From NCBI RefSeq assembly GCF_013523055.1, contig NZ_JAAMQM010000004.1, forward strand, positions 1 to 64,000: DNA of 64,000 nucleotides. The letters are read 5' to 3'. Under the pieces are notes generated by a model, which did no database searches, had not been told where the DNA came from, and saw nothing but the letters and a program-made list of their open reading frames with translations. Source of the DNA: Pseudomonas capeferrum. Its GTDB lineage: Bacteria > Pseudomonadota > Gammaproteobacteria > Pseudomonadales > Pseudomonadaceae. The position numbers and the translations under genes are program-made. Position 1 is the stretch's first letter. Every line of letters starts with the position of its first letter. Below are positions 24,384-34,570 of this stretch, one piece after another.

Positions 24384-24498
24384 TTCTAGAAGCCGAAGGC
24401 CAAGCACCAACATTTGAACCGACTGCTTCCTCTTAACTCACTAGCATTAACCCAAGAATCGCCTTTCTCGTCTGTAGGAGCGCTGACGCCATCGGCGA

Positions 24499-25188
24499 TT
24501 ACAGCGCCCCGAATACCTTCTTCGCCAGGCTGGTTGCCGCTGCCGCGGGGTTCTCGCGGATGCTCTGTTCCTGCTTGGCGATCATTTCGAACAGCCCATC
24601 GAGCGCCTGCTCGGTGACATAGCTCTCGACGTTGGCATTCTTCGCGTCGAGCACGCCCAATGCCGCCGCCTGGCCCGCGAAATTGTTGTACTTCTGGGCC
24701 ACGCCGACCTTGTCGGTGGCTTGCTTGACGATCGGCAGGAACTTGGCGCGGATCAGCTCACGGCTGCTCTGGTTCAGGTATTGGGTCGCCGAGTCGTTGC
24801 CACCGCCGAGGATGCCCTTGGCATCGGCTACCGTCATCTTCTTCACGGCATCGACCAGAATTGCCTGGGCCTGCGGCACCGCTGCCTCGGCAGCCTTGTT
24901 CATGCTGTCTTCCAGAGCCTGGACCTGTTCACCCTTGCCGAACATCTTCATTGCCTTGGCGGCCTTGCCGAGGTTGCCGGGCAACTCGATCCGCACATCG
25001 GGGTTGTTGCTGAAACCGCCCGGAGTGCCCAGTTGCCTGACGGCGATCTGGGCGCCTTGGGTCAGAGCGTCCTTGAGGCCACCGGTAGCGTCCTTCTGGG
25101 TCAGGTCGCCCAGGGAAAGGGCCAGGGCGCTGGCCGAGAGCAGCAAGCCGGCGCACAGGGTGGTAAAGCGCAGGGGGGAGCGAATCAT
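24499..25188 (-). CDS. DUF4197 family exported protein
   Basis: A 229-residue protein with a signal peptide (MIRSPLRFTTLCAGLLLSASALA) and a helical mature part matching DUF4197: GGLKDALTQGAQIAVRQLG near residue 36, the LPGNLGKAAKAMKMFGKG segment, and the C-terminal ALDGLFEMIAKQE. The role is unknown; the likely location is the periplasm. It is followed by no other gene on its strand before the REP element and is preceded 29 bases upstream by the YbaY-type lipoprotein gene on the same strand, so the two are probably one operon. Confidence 0.87.
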   Translation of the reverse strand: MIRSPLRFTTLCAGLLLSASALALSLGDLTQKDATGGLKDALTQGAQIAVRQLGTPGGFSNNPDVRIELPGNLGKAAKAMKMFGKGEQVQALEDSMNKAAEAAVPQAQAILVDAVKKMTVADAKGILGGGNDSATQYLNQSSRELIRAKFLPIVKQATDKVGVAQKYNNFAGQAAALGVLDAKNANVESYVTEQALDGLFEMIAKQEQSIRENPAAAATSLAKKVFGAL

Positions 25189-25217
25189 GACAACTTCCTT
25201 ATGGGATAAAACGATGC

Positions 25218-25616
25218 TCAGCGAACCTGATCGACCTTGATCCGCAGAGGTTGCGAATCCTGGCCATCAAGGCGGACCGCATGCTGCTCGGTATTGATGA
25301 ACAGCAATTTGCCGTCCAGTTCGATCCGCGCGCTGATGGCATAGCGATGACCCGGCTTGACCTGGGCAGGATCGTATTCGAGGTGGAAAGGCAACGGCAC
25401 GCTGCCTTTGATCGGACCGTTCTGCCTGGCCAGGGTCACGGCGGGCGCGTCCATGAGCGACACGTCCTGCAGGCTGACGCTCAAGGTCGCGCTGGGCGGC
25501 AGGGCGATACGCTGCAGATAGAAGACTTCGCCATCGAGCGAGGCATTCGGTGTCGAGGGGCCGGTCGAGCAGGCTGCGAGCAAGGATGCGCAACACAGCA
25601 TGAAGAGCTTTTTCAT
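25218..25616 (-). CDS. YbaY-type lipoprotein
   Basis: A 132-residue lipoprotein: MKKLFMLCCASLLAAC has a perfect lipobox (LAAC), so Cys16 should be acylated. The mature domain is a small beta-sandwich of the YbaY/type III secretion pilotin-like family (YLQRIALPPSATLSVSLQDV near residue 33). Function is unsettled. It lies 93 bases downstream of plsB on the same strand and 29 bases upstream of the DUF4197 gene. Confidence 0.86.
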   Translation of the reverse strand: MKKLFMLCCASLLAACSTGPSTPNASLDGEVFYLQRIALPPSATLSVSLQDVSLMDAPAVTLARQNGPIKGSVPLPFHLEYDPAQVKPGHRYAISARIELDGKLLFINTEQHAVRLDGQDSQPLRIKVDQVR

Positions 25617-25709
25617 GGAATCTCCAGAGTCCGTGGGTTTGGCTTGTGGCCAGCCCCGCGGACTTTAACGGATTTTTCCCGCAAGGGTCGCCCAGAGGTT
25701 GCGATCGGC

Positions 25710-28196
25710 TCAGGCGGTGGGCCCTGGCACCGCCTCCTCACCGTGCAACGCGACCTGTCGAATGGACAGGCGCAGCTCCGCCGACAACACTCGCTTGGCC
25801 ACGCCTTCCACCACTTCGCCAAGCTTCTCATGGTAGCCGAGCTTGCCATCGCTTCCGGCCTGCACGACCCCTTGCTGGAGCAGGGTCTGGATGTAGTGGC
25901 GGAACAACGACTTGTCGAAGAACTCGGGCGCGTTCAGGCCATGCAGGATCGACAGCCGCTGGGCCATCATCACGCAGAGGTCTTCGAGCGCCTCCGCGCT
26001 CAGGCTGTTCTGACCGCCCTTGAGCAGCAGCGCGGTAGCCATGTAGAAGCGCTGCAGCGTCTGGGTAATGGCCCGCGACAGCAGCGTCAGCTGGACGAAC
26101 TGGCGCGAACTCGGAGCGGGACGCAGGTAGATCCCGTTCTCGCGACGCAACAACCCCTGATCCATCAGCGCGACCAGCCATTGATCGATGACCTCGTCGA
26201 GCTGCTCGATCGGCCAGCGCAGGAACAACTCGGCCTGCAGGTACGGATACAGCGCCCGGACATATTGACCGATCAGCTCGCGGCTCATGCGCGAGCTGCT
26301 CTGGAAGAAGCTGGCCAGCAACGCGGGCAGGGCGAACACGTGAAGGATGTTGTTGCGGTAGTAGGTCATCAGCACCGCATTGGCTTCATCCAGGTAGAGG
26401 ATGCGACCCATTGCGTCGCTTTGCTCGGCCAGCAATCCCATGTCCCGGACATGGCTGATCAGGTCCGCACCAGTGCCCTCAGGCAATGTGGTGTGGGACG
26501 AGTAGGGCACCTGACGCAGCAAGGCCAGGTACAGCTCGATGATGCGCGTCAGCGCCTGCTCGTCCAACGCCAGTCGGCTGGTGGACAGCATGGCCAGCGC
26601 GACCAGGTTGACCGGGTTGATCGCGGCGGCCTCGTTGAGGTGCCGTGCCACGGTTTCGCCCAGGCGGGTGGTGGTCTCGCTGAGCCAGGCCGGACGGAAC
26701 TGCGGCCCCAGCTCCTGTTCGCGCCAGCCAGGTTGCTGCTCATCCAGGAAGCCGGCCAGGCGAATCGGTTCGCCGAAATTCACCGACACCTGGCCAAAGC
26801 GCTGCCTGAGGGCGCCGATGACCTTGAAGATGTCGAAGATCGACTCCTTCTTCTTGCTGGCGCCACGCAACTCGCCGAGGTAGGTGCGTCCTTCGAGCAC
26901 GCGTTCATAGCCGATGTACACCGGTACGAAGACGATCGGCGTTCGTGACGAGCGCAGGAAGCTGCGCACGGTGATCGCCAGCATGCCGGTCCGCGGCTGC
27001 AGCATGCGACCGGTGCGCGAACGGCCACCCTCGACGAAATACTCCACCGGGAAGCCCCTGCTGAACAGGGTATGCAGGTACTCGTTGAAGACTGCCGTGT
27101 AAAGCGGATTGCCTTTGAACGTGCGACGCATGAAGAACGCCCCACCCCGACGCAGCAGCCCACCGATCACCGGCATGTTGAGGTTGATGCCGGCGGCGAC
27201 ATGCGGCGGGGTCAGGCCATTGCGAAACAGCAGGTAGGACAGCAACAGGTAATCGATGTGACTGCGGTGGCAGGGGACGTAGATGACTTCGTGGCCAGGA
27301 GCGATGCCTTGCACCTGCTCGATATGATTGACCTTGATCCCGTCGTAGATCTTGTTCCAGAACCAGCTGAGCACGACTTCGAGAAAGCGGATGGCGGTAT
27401 AGGTGTAGTCCGAGGCGATCTCGTTGCCATAGCGCAAGGCCAGCGCTTCGGCCTTGGCCAGTGGGATGTGCTCGCGCTGGGCCTCGTCGGCAATGGCCTG
27501 GCGCACCTGGGGATCACGTATCAGGCCCTTGACCAGATGTCGGCGGTGGGAGATATCCGGGCCGATGACCGCCGTCCTGAGGTTGCGCAGATGCACTCGC
27601 AACAGCCGCTGGGCCATGCGCACGGTGCGCTCGTGGCTCTTGCCGTGCTGCACCAGCTCGCGCACGGAAATGGGGGCACTGAACTGGACGCGCGTCTTGC
27701 GTCCGAGTATCAGGACGGTCAGCAATCTTCGCAGTCTGCCAGTCACCGCCCAACTGTCGGCGAACAGCAGTTTCCAGGGGCTGGACTCGCTGGCGGGCGT
27801 CTGGCCCCAGAACACGCTGACCGGGATGATCAAGGCGTCCTCCTGGGCATGTCCGCTCACAGCGGTGACCAAACGTTGCAGTGTGGGCGGCGCCCCGCGC
27901 TTGTCATGGCGACCAAGCCAGTCCGGCTCCGGCGTCAGGTAGAAGTATGCCGCCGGTTCCTGGTGCGCGCCCACGGCAACGGGCAGGACAGGCCGTGGCA
28001 GCCCAGCCTTGGCGCACTCATGGTCCAGCACGGCCAGATCGGTGAGCGAAGGCGAGGGCAGGGCATAGAACACCGGACGGCCGCGGTCCAGCACCGGCCC
28101 CAGGGACGACTGGTTGATGGTCTCGGAGCGCACCCACAGGTACAGCAGGCGACGCAGGGCGCCGAAGATCATGCGACGCAAAGGGGAACGGGTCAT
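25710..28196 (-). CDS. plsB: Glycerol-3-phosphate 1-O-acyltransferase
   Basis: An 828-residue membrane-bound acyltransferase that adds the first acyl chain in phospholipid synthesis. The catalytic H-x4-D motif is in [13 protein letters not shown] near residue 306, with glycerophosphate-binding segments [23 protein letters not shown] and the later [11 protein letters not shown]. Length agrees with E. coli PlsB. Pseudomonads commonly keep PlsB beside the PlsX/PlsY route. It is transcribed divergently from the cold-shock gene. Confidence 0.94.
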   Translation of the reverse strand: MTRSPLRRMIFGALRRLLYLWVRSETINQSSLGPVLDRGRPVFYALPSPSLTDLAVLDHECAKAGLPRPVLPVAVGAHQEPAAYFYLTPEPDWLGRHDKRGAPPTLQRLVTAVSGHAQEDALIIPVSVFWGQTPASESSPWKLLFADSWAVTGRLRRLLTVLILGRKTRVQFSAPISVRELVQHGKSHERTVRMAQRLLRVHLRNLRTAVIGPDISHRRHLVKGLIRDPQVRQAIADEAQREHIPLAKAEALALRYGNEIASDYTYTAIRFLEVVLSWFWNKIYDGIKVNHIEQVQGIAPGHEVIYVPCHRSHIDYLLLSYLLFRNGLTPPHVAAGINLNMPVIGGLLRRGGAFFMRRTFKGNPLYTAVFNEYLHTLFSRGFPVEYFVEGGRSRTGRMLQPRTGMLAITVRSFLRSSRTPIVFVPVYIGYERVLEGRTYLGELRGASKKKESIFDIFKVIGALRQRFGQVSVNFGEPIRLAGFLDEQQPGWREQELGPQFRPAWLSETTTRLGETVARHLNEAAAINPVNLVALAMLSTSRLALDEQALTRIIELYLALLRQVPYSSHTTLPEGTGADLISHVRDMGLLAEQSDAMGRILYLDEANAVLMTYYRNNILHVFALPALLASFFQSSSRMSRELIGQYVRALYPYLQAELFLRWPIEQLDEVIDQWLVALMDQGLLRRENGIYLRPAPSSRQFVQLTLLSRAITQTLQRFYMATALLLKGGQNSLSAEALEDLCVMMAQRLSILHGLNAPEFFDKSLFRHYIQTLLQQGVVQAGSDGKLGYHEKLGEVVEGVAKRVLSAELRLSIRQVALHGEEAVPGPTA

Positions 28197-28309
28197 TGGA
28201 AGCGGTGCCCTGGATGAAAGGTCATGGAGTAGCCAAGCCCGAGAGTGTGCCGTATCCAGACAGCTTCGGCAAAAAGCACCCGGTCATGAAAAATCTTTGT
28301 TTGCTGTCA

Positions 28310-28375
28310 TATACTCGGTCCGCAGCTTGCAGGGTATTTCGACAAGCTGTGAAGGCACCGGGTGGTGACCCGGTG
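28310..28375 (+). promoter_or_regulatory. Promoter and structured leader of the cold-shock gene
   Basis: TATACT at 28310-28315 is a good -10 hexamer. Two hairpins follow in the presumed leader: CAGCTTG/CAAGCTG (28323-28349) and CACCGGGT/ACCCGGTG (28356-28375, 8-bp stem, 4-base loop). Cold-shock genes often carry long structured leaders that control translation, so the same may hold here. Confidence 0.55.
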
Positions 28376-28418
28376 TCGGCAAGGCGATCTTGAAAATAAA
28401 AAAACTGGAGTAGTGCAG

Positions 28419-28628
28419 ATGTCGTCTCGTGAGACTGGGAACGTGAAGTGGTTCAATGACGCCAAGGGCTATGGCTTCATTCAGCGCGACGGTGGCGCGG
28501 ATGTATTCGTCCACTATCGGGCTATCCGCGGTGAGGGGCATCGCACGCTGATCGAGGGTCAACAGGTGGAATACGCCTTGGTGGAAGGCCAGAAAGGCCT
28601 GCAGGCCGAGGACGTGGTCGGCCTCTGA
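28419..28628 (+). CDS. Cold-shock domain protein
   Basis: A 69-residue single cold-shock domain. RNP1 (KGYGFIQR) and RNP2 (VFVHY) are intact, with the [14 protein letters not shown] start typical of the family. It binds single-stranded RNA or DNA and acts as an RNA chaperone. The frame is open from 28362, but GGAG lies ten bases before ATG 28419 and the domain starts there. The aromatic third RNP2 residue is Tyr rather than the usual Phe in F-x-H-x-S, as in CspD-like members. Confidence 0.92.
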   Translation: MSSRETGNVKWFNDAKGYGFIQRDGGADVFVHYRAIRGEGHRTLIEGQQVEYALVEGQKGLQAEDVVGL

Positions 28629-28643
28629 GGTTTCTCTGAACGC

Positions 28644-28669
28644 GCTGCAAGTCGACGGTGACTTGCAGC
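28644..28669 (+). terminator. Hairpin after the cold-shock gene
   Basis: GCTGCAAGTC and GACTTGCAGC form a perfect 10-bp stem with a 6-base loop, 16 bases after the stop. No T-run; it may also end the convergent minus-strand operon. Confidence 0.7.
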
Positions 28670-28691
28670 TCGAGGCGCTCGGCTTGCGTTG

Positions 28692-29069
28692 TCAGTGGGT
28701 GCGCCAGGTGATCTCTTCCTCACCGTCGTCACTGATGCGGATCCATCGATCGGCATCTTCCTCGCCCTCTTCCTCCGTCCAGGTACCGGGTGCGCAGCGC
28801 ACTTCGACCTGCAGGGCCTCGTGGGCCGCGCGGGCACAAGCGATATCGTCTTGCCACGGCGTCTGGTTGCTTTCCAGGAACAGGCTGTTCCATTTCCCTA
28901 CAGCCTTTGGTACCCAGGTAACCGGAATGTTACCGGCCATGCATTTCCAGGTCTGGCCTTTCTGTTGCCACTCGCTGCAGGTGCCCAAGGCTTCGCTCAG
29001 CCAGCTGGCGATCTGCTTGTGGTCGGCATCCGAGTCTTTCAGGTAGATCTCTATATCAGGTTGGCGCAT
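28692..29069 (-). CDS. Conserved hypothetical protein at the end of the dapE-rlmA operon
   Basis: A 125-residue acidic, Trp-rich soluble protein (DIEIYLKDSDADHKQIASWL near the start, WIRISDDGEEEITWR at the end). I recognise no enzymatic motif. The start is ATG 29069 behind CGGAG; the longer frame to 29114 runs into rlmA without a ribosome site. It overlaps the end of rlmA by 14 bases, so it is translated with it. It is a familiar neighbour of rlmA in Pseudomonas, but I can offer no function. Confidence 0.82.
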   Translation of the reverse strand: MRQPDIEIYLKDSDADHKQIASWLSEALGTCSEWQQKGQTWKCMAGNIPVTWVPKAVGKWNSLFLESNQTPWQDDIACARAAHEALQVEVRCAPGTWTEEEGEEDADRWIRISDDGEEEITWRTH

Positions 29070-29901
29070 CGAGGGGCTCCGAGTGTGCGCGGGCCTGGCG
29101 CACGAAATAGTCATATCGCATGGAAACCGTGACCTCCAACGGCTCGGGCTGATCGATCACCCGGGCGCGTTTTTCGGCACTGGCGCGCCAGCCGTGTGGC
29201 GTCATGGCCAGCAGGTTCGCCCGAGCTTCGGGGTCGACCAGGCTGAGGCGAAACTCGAGGGTTTCGCTGTGGGTGTGCGCCATGCCCTCGGGTACCAGCG
29301 CCAGGTGCTTGTCATCGGCGTAAGGTCGTACTTCATCGTAGAGCATCTCGCGCAGCTCCATCAGATGGCCGCTGGTCGGTCCGACCCGCATGAGCCCACC
29401 TCCCGGGCTGAGCAGGCGTAGAGCTTCCTGCCAATCCAGGGGGCTGAATACACTGGCGATGAACTGACAGCTGGCGTCGGCCAGGGGCACGCGCGCCATG
29501 CTGGCGACCAACCAGGTCACCCTGGGATCGCGGCGGCATGCGCGCTTCACGGCTTCACGAGAAATATCCAGCGCGTGACCCGCTGCCGCGGGCAGGGCCT
29601 GGGCGATCTGCGCGGTGTAGTAACCCTCGCCGCAGCCGATATCGAGCCAGCTGAGGGGCTGACGTTCAGCGGCGAGTTCCGCCAGGCGCCGTGCCACGGG
29701 GGCGTAGTGGCCTGCGTCAAGGAAGTTGCGCCGCGCCTCGACCATGGCCAGGTTGTCGCCTGGGTCGCGGCTGTTCTTGTGCTGGACTGGCAGCAGGTTC
29801 AGGTAGCCTTGGCGGGCCCGATCGAAACGGTGTCCGTTCGGGCAGGCCACGCCATTGTCGAGCGGCGTCAGTTCGGCGGTGCACAGGGGGCAGGTAAGCA
29901 T
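29056..29901 (-). CDS. rlmA: 23S rRNA (guanine-N1)-methyltransferase RlmA
   Basis: A 281-residue SAM-dependent methyltransferase. The N-terminal zinc knuckle (Cys4, Cys7, Cys20, His24 in LTCPLC..VACPNGH) reads the rRNA hairpin; the SAM motif is LDIGCGEGYYT near residue 87. Family members methylate G745 (or G748) of 23S rRNA in the peptide exit tunnel. The ATG shares one base with the dapE stop (TGATG), so the two are translationally coupled. Confidence 0.93.
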   Translation of the reverse strand: MLTCPLCTAELTPLDNGVACPNGHRFDRARQGYLNLLPVQHKNSRDPGDNLAMVEARRNFLDAGHYAPVARRLAELAAERQPLSWLDIGCGEGYYTAQIAQALPAAAGHALDISREAVKRACRRDPRVTWLVASMARVPLADASCQFIASVFSPLDWQEALRLLSPGGGLMRVGPTSGHLMELREMLYDEVRPYADDKHLALVPEGMAHTHSETLEFRLSLVDPEARANLLAMTPHGWRASAEKRARVIDQPEPLEVTVSMRYDYFVRQARAHSEPLDAPT

Positions 29902-31052
29902 CAGGCGAGCAACCGTACCAGGGTCTGATAATAGATTTCGGTCAGCAGGTCGAGATCGCTGGCCAGGATTCGCTCATCCACCTGGTGGATGGTGGCATTC
30001 ACGGGGCCCAGTTCGACCACCTGGGTGCCCAGCGTGGCAATGAAACGGCCATCTGAGGTACCACCGCTGGTCGACGCCTGGGTCTCGCGACCGGTAACCC
30101 CCTTGATACTCGCCGCGACGGCATCTAGCAGCTCACCCGGCTCGGTAAGGAACGGCAGGCCCGACAAGGCCCAGTCGATGGACCACTCCAGCTGATGCTT
30201 GTCGAGGATCGCTGCGACGCGTGCCTGCAGGTCCTCGACGGTGGACTCGGTGGAAAAGCGGAAGTTGAACAGCGCGGTCAACTCGCCGGGCACGACATTG
30301 GTTGCCCCGGTACCGGAATTGAGGTTGGAAATCTGAAAGCTGGTCGGCGGGAAGAAGGCGTTGCCGTTGTCCCAGTGCTCCGCCGCCAGAGCGGCCAACG
30401 CCGGCGCGGCCAGATGGATCGGATTGCGCGCCAGGTGCGGATAGGCCACGTGGCCCTGTTTGCCGCGTATGGTCAGCTTGGCGCCGAGAGAACCCCGACG
30501 ACCGTTCTTCACCACGTCACCGAGCAGGCTGGTGCTGGACGGCTCGCCGACGATGCACCAGTCAAGTCGCTCCTTGCGCGCGGCCAGGCGTTCGACGACA
30601 GCCTTGGTGCCGTGATGCGCCGGCCCTTCTTCGTCGCTGGTGATCAGAAAGGCCACCTTGCCGCGATGATCGGGATAGTCCTGCACGAAGCGCTCGCTGG
30701 CTACCACCATGCACGCCAGGCTGCCCTTCATGTCGGCCGCGCCGCGGCCGCACAGCATGCCCTGGTCGTCGATCAGCGCAGCGAAAGGCTCGTGCTGCCA
30801 CTCCTGCGCCGGTCCGGTCGGAACCACGTCGGTATGCCCGGCAAAGCACAGCACCGGGCCGTCCTGCGTTCCATGAGTGGCCCAGAAGTTGTCGACATCC
30901 TCGATGCGCATCGGCTCCAGCAGGAAACCCGCGGCGCCCAGGCGCTGCATCATCTGGGCCTGGCAATCGGCGTCGATGGGCGTGACCGAAGGACGACGGA
31001 TCAGGTCGCAGGCCAATTGAAGGGTAGGCGAGAGCTCGGCTGGTGCCGTCAT
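29901..31052 (-). CDS. dapE: Succinyl-diaminopimelate desuccinylase
   Basis: A 383-residue M20 zinc hydrolase that releases succinate from N-succinyl-LL-diaminopimelate in lysine and peptidoglycan synthesis. Metal and catalytic residues are in [13 protein letters not shown] (His), GRGAADMKG (Asp), TSDEEGPA (Glu pair), and a late His in NATIHQVDE. The frame is open to 31124, but CCGGAG before ATG 31052 and the [18 protein letters not shown] start fix the N-terminus. It heads the dapE-rlmA-hypothetical operon. dapD lies 7 kb away on the same strand. Confidence 0.95.
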   Translation of the reverse strand: MTAPAELSPTLQLACDLIRRPSVTPIDADCQAQMMQRLGAAGFLLEPMRIEDVDNFWATHGTQDGPVLCFAGHTDVVPTGPAQEWQHEPFAALIDDQGMLCGRGAADMKGSLACMVVASERFVQDYPDHRGKVAFLITSDEEGPAHHGTKAVVERLAARKERLDWCIVGEPSSTSLLGDVVKNGRRGSLGAKLTIRGKQGHVAYPHLARNPIHLAAPALAALAAEHWDNGNAFFPPTSFQISNLNSGTGATNVVPGELTALFNFRFSTESTVEDLQARVAAILDKHQLEWSIDWALSGLPFLTEPGELLDAVAASIKGVTGRETQASTSGGTSDGRFIATLGTQVVELGPVNATIHQVDERILASDLDLLTEIYYQTLVRLLA

Positions 31053-31170
31053 TGGGTACTCCGGGGCAAGGCAAGGCGGGTAGACAAAGCGCGTTATCCT
31101 ATAGCAAATCCCTTCCTGAAGCATCGCGCCCGCCGCCGCAACCCGCGATCGACGACCACCAGGGCAGGAA

Positions 31171-31191
31171 TGCCCCTATCAGCCAGGGGCA
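31171..31191 (-). terminator. Hairpin after ndvB
   Basis: On the minus strand TGCCCCT and AGGGGCA form a 7-bp stem with a 7-base loop, 17 bases after the ndvB stop. Confidence 0.6.
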
Positions 31192-31207
31192 CCAGCTACT
31201 GACAGCT

Positions 31208-33802
31208 TCAATTGCTCAGTGCTTCGACCTCGCTCGTGGCCTGTACTCGAGGCAACGAAGACAGGAAGGCCATGACCAACGCTGCCAGATAAGGCAGCGA
31301 CTGCACGAGCAGCATCGTTACCCAGAACTTCATGTCCGCGCTTGGCAGGCCCTGCACCAGGCAGATTCCGAGCGCCGCGCTCCACAGCAGCAGCATGATG
31401 AACAGTTCTTCCCGAGCCTCGGAGATCGCGACCAGCAAGCCATGGCTATCCGCATGCTTGGGTGTGCGGATGAATGGCATGCTGCTGGTGAAGAACCCGT
31501 ACAGCACGGCCTTGGCGATGGTATGTGACAACGCCAGGCCAGCCAGGGCCGCGGCGAACGCATCCTTGAGGTCGACACCGACGGCTCGACGGTAGAGGAA
31601 GATGATTTTGCCGACCTTGAAGACGAACAGCGCCAGCGGTGGAATGGCAAAGATCAGCAAGGGAGGATCGATCCGCTGCGGCACGATGATCATCGCCGAA
31701 GACCAGAGCAACGCGCCCAGGGTGAAGAAGATGTTCATGCCATCGGCGATCCAGGGCAACCACCCGGCCAGGAAGTGATAGCGCTGGCCCCGCGTCAGCT
31801 CGCTGCCCTTGCCACTGAGCAGGGCACTGGCGTGGTGCTTGATGATCTGGATGGCCCCATAGGCCCAGCGGAAGCGCTGTTTCTTGAAGTCGATGAAGGT
31901 GTCGGGCATCAGGCCCTTGCCATAGCTGTTGTGGGCATAGGCGGCGGACAGTCCTTTCTCGAACACCCGCAAGCCCAGCTCCGCATCTTCGCAGATGCAC
32001 CATTCGGCCCACCCCAGCTCTTCCAGCACCGAACGCCGCGTCATGGTCATGGTGCCATGCTGGATGATCGCGTCGCGGTCGTTGCGGGTGACCATGCCGA
32101 TGTGGAAGAAGCCCTTGTATTCGCTGTAGCAGAGTTTCTTGAAGGCGCTCTCGTCCTGGTCACGATAGTCCTGGGGCGACTGCACCACCGCAATCTTCGG
32201 ATCGGCGAAATGCGGCACCATGTGCTTGAGCCAGTTGCGATCGACGCAGTAATCCGAGTCGATCACCGCGATCACTTCGGCATCCTTGGCAGTGTGCGGG
32301 ATAAGGTAGTTCAGCGCGCCGCCCTTGAAACCGGCCAGCGGCGCGACATGGAAGAAGCGGAAGCGCTCGCCGAGCAGCTCGCAATGCGCCTTGATCGGCT
32401 CCCACACCGCGGGATCCTTGGTGTTGTTGTCGATGATCAGCACTTCATAATCGGGATAATCCAGCGCCGCCAAGGCATCGAGCGTCTGCTTGACCATCTC
32501 TGGCGGCTCGTTGTAGCACGGCACGTGGACCGATACCTTGGGCCTGTAGGCCGTATCGGACTGTACGGGCAGGAATTCACGCCGACGCTTGTGCGTCCAT
32601 ACCGTCTCAGCCAGTTCGTGGGCCTCGGTGAGCAGCACGATGAAGACGCCAAGGGCACCCAGGGCGAGCAAAAACCCGACCGTGAGACTGAACCAGGTGC
32701 TGTACTGCTGACTGTAGTCGTAGGCGATCCACACCAGCACCGAGCCGCACAGGAAAGCGATGAAGGTCAGGAAGGTGCGCCCACGCTGACGCAGGGCCGA
32801 GCCGTCGATCAGCAGCAGGGTCAGGGCGAGCATGGCCAGAACCACGGAAGCTACCGCAAGGGCGCGCCATTGCGGGATCGCCACGACTGGACCCTCGAAG
32901 TTGAATTTCTGCTGGCGCTGGGCGTTGAACACTCCCCAGTAGGCGCCGACCGAACCCTCGTCGCTCGCTTTCCACGGTTGGTCATAGGCTTCGATGACAA
33001 AGTAATTGTAGCCCTGGCGGTTGAGGGTATTGACCAGGGTTCGCAGATAGATGGCCTGGTCGGCCTGGGTCGCATCGGCACCGCCGCGCATGCGGCCGTT
33101 ACTCGGCCAGCCTACCTCCGACAGCAGCAGTGACTTGCGTGGGAACTGCAGTTTAAGGTCGCGGGCCCGGTCGAGCACGAATTCGACCGAATCGGCCATC
33201 GGCACGAACTCCCAATAAGGCAGGATATGCGCGGCGATCAGGTCGACATGTTGCGCAAGCTCCGGGTGCGCCTTCCAGATATGCCACTGCTCGCTGGTGG
33301 TGACCGGCACTTTGACCGCGGCACGTACGCGGTCGAGGTACTGGATCAGTCCCTCGGGCGTGATTTCCTCGCGAAACAGCGCTTCGTTGCCAACCACGAC
33401 TCGAACCACGCTGCGCGAGCTGTTCGCCAGCTCGATGGCGGTGGCGATCTCGCGCTCGTTACGTGCCTGGTCGGGGCTGATCCAGACGCCCAGAGTGACC
33501 CGCAGACCCAGCTCCTCGGCCAGGCGCGGGATCTGCGCCTGGGTGCCCTCGACGGTGTAGATACGGATGCTGTCGGTGAGCTCGCTCATCTGCTCCAGAT
33601 CCTGGCGCATTTCGTCTTCGCTCGGGTATTGGCCCTTTTGCGGGCTTTCGCCCAGGCGGAACGGCGAATAGGAAAAGCCGGAGATCTGCTCCGGCCACGC
33701 CGGAGCAGACACCGGGCGATTGATCAGCGCCCAGAACCCGGTGAACAGCGCAGCGATGGCCAGGACCACCACCAGGTTGATGCCTAATTTTCGCGATGAC
33801 AT
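31208..33802 (-). CDS. ndvB: Membrane glucan synthase: GH17-like domain plus family 2 glycosyltransferase (NdvB type)
   Basis: An 864-residue inner-membrane protein. After one membrane helix (residues ~8-28) comes a periplasmic glycoside hydrolase 17-like domain (FSYSPFRLGE, VVVGNEALFREE with the acid/base Glu, LLLSEVGWPSNG with the nucleophile Glu). Further helices follow, then a cytoplasmic GT2 domain with VPCYNEPPEMV, IDSDYCVD and the Q-R-F-R-W motif, then more helices. P. aeruginosa NdvB has this plan and makes cyclic beta-1,3-glucans involved in biofilm antibiotic tolerance. The ATG at 33802 begins a signal-anchor; the frame open to 34105 has no recognisable protein. The ribosome site is weak. 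Confidence 0.88.
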   Translation of the reverse strand: MSSRKLGINLVVVLAIAALFTGFWALINRPVSAPAWPEQISGFSYSPFRLGESPQKGQYPSEDEMRQDLEQMSELTDSIRIYTVEGTQAQIPRLAEELGLRVTLGVWISPDQARNEREIATAIELANSSRSVVRVVVGNEALFREEITPEGLIQYLDRVRAAVKVPVTTSEQWHIWKAHPELAQHVDLIAAHILPYWEFVPMADSVEFVLDRARDLKLQFPRKSLLLSEVGWPSNGRMRGGADATQADQAIYLRTLVNTLNRQGYNYFVIEAYDQPWKASDEGSVGAYWGVFNAQRQQKFNFEGPVVAIPQWRALAVASVVLAMLALTLLLIDGSALRQRGRTFLTFIAFLCGSVLVWIAYDYSQQYSTWFSLTVGFLLALGALGVFIVLLTEAHELAETVWTHKRRREFLPVQSDTAYRPKVSVHVPCYNEPPEMVKQTLDALAALDYPDYEVLIIDNNTKDPAVWEPIKAHCELLGERFRFFHVAPLAGFKGGALNYLIPHTAKDAEVIAVIDSDYCVDRNWLKHMVPHFADPKIAVVQSPQDYRDQDESAFKKLCYSEYKGFFHIGMVTRNDRDAIIQHGTMTMTRRSVLEELGWAEWCICEDAELGLRVFEKGLSAAYAHNSYGKGLMPDTFIDFKKQRFRWAYGAIQIIKHHASALLSGKGSELTRGQRYHFLAGWLPWIADGMNIFFTLGALLWSSAMIIVPQRIDPPLLIFAIPPLALFVFKVGKIIFLYRRAVGVDLKDAFAAALAGLALSHTIAKAVLYGFFTSSMPFIRTPKHADSHGLLVAISEAREELFIMLLLWSAALGICLVQGLPSADMKFWVTMLLVQSLPYLAALVMAFLSSLPRVQATSEVEALSN

Positions 33803-34537
33803 AGAGTGCTCGGGTTCCGAAGAGGGAACGGGCAGGCGCCACTCGGGCGCGGGTCCAACGCTTTCCCTGGGAAGGTAACGAGTTGGATTTTCTTCAAAGG
33901 CTGAAGTTCTGGGCCCGCTCTGTTGTAATTCATTTCTTTCAAGTCGGACATTAAAGCATGACTGAAGGCGGCGTGACCCGGTGCGTGACAGGCTCTCTGC
34001 ATGCGGGCAAGGATGGTGCGGACGTCGCAAGCGTTCTTCGAAGGTTAGTAAGGCATCTGCCGCTGGCCGATTCTTGCAGAATGATCCCGGCGGCCGCTTC
34101 ACCACGTCTGATCATGAAGCAGAATGGCGACGGCAAAGCACTGCCCACCGACTTTTGGTTATGGCTCGGATAATTCTTTGCAGATCATGCGAGGGAAGCA
34201 TTTTTCAATCTATTCGGGAATGACGAGGCGCAGGCCTTGGGCAGATAATTCCATGCGCCCGGGCATGAGAAAACTAATGAACCTGCATCAGTCTCCTCAT
34301 TATCCTGGTGTCTATTCCTTGCATGTTCAGCACGGCCCTAGTGCAGGTATTGGGCATGAGCGATGACCAGATAAAGGACGTTTACAAAGATTTTTACCCT
34401 CATGTTTTCCCCGATTGAAGGTAATGTCAGACATAACGCCTACGATGGGTGCTTTAGGAAGGGCCTGTCTTCAGTCAAGAGGCGAATGCTAACAATCGCC
34501 GGCCATTCGCACCGCTGGCTTTCAACGCCTGGAAGCC
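33803..34537. other. Gene-poor, AT-richer interval between ndvB and tcdA
   Basis: No well-supported gene. One short reading stretch ending at 34417 on the plus strand encodes a hydrophobic-then-acidic peptide (LLIILVSIPCMFSTALVQVL followed by GMSDDQIKDVYKDFYPHVFPD), open from about 34277, but it has no ATG with a ribosome site. It may be the decayed end of a small membrane protein. The interval must also contain the ndvB promoter. Confidence 0.4.
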
Positions 34538-34543
34538 TATAAT
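34538..34543 (+). promoter_or_regulatory. Likely -10 element of tcdA
   Basis: A perfect TATAAT 27 bases before the tcdA ATG. No good -35 is visible at 16-18 bases upstream (CTGGCT is the nearest). Confidence 0.5.
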
Positions 34544-34570
34544 GCGCGCCGGTTTTGTTGGGGTGGGGCC

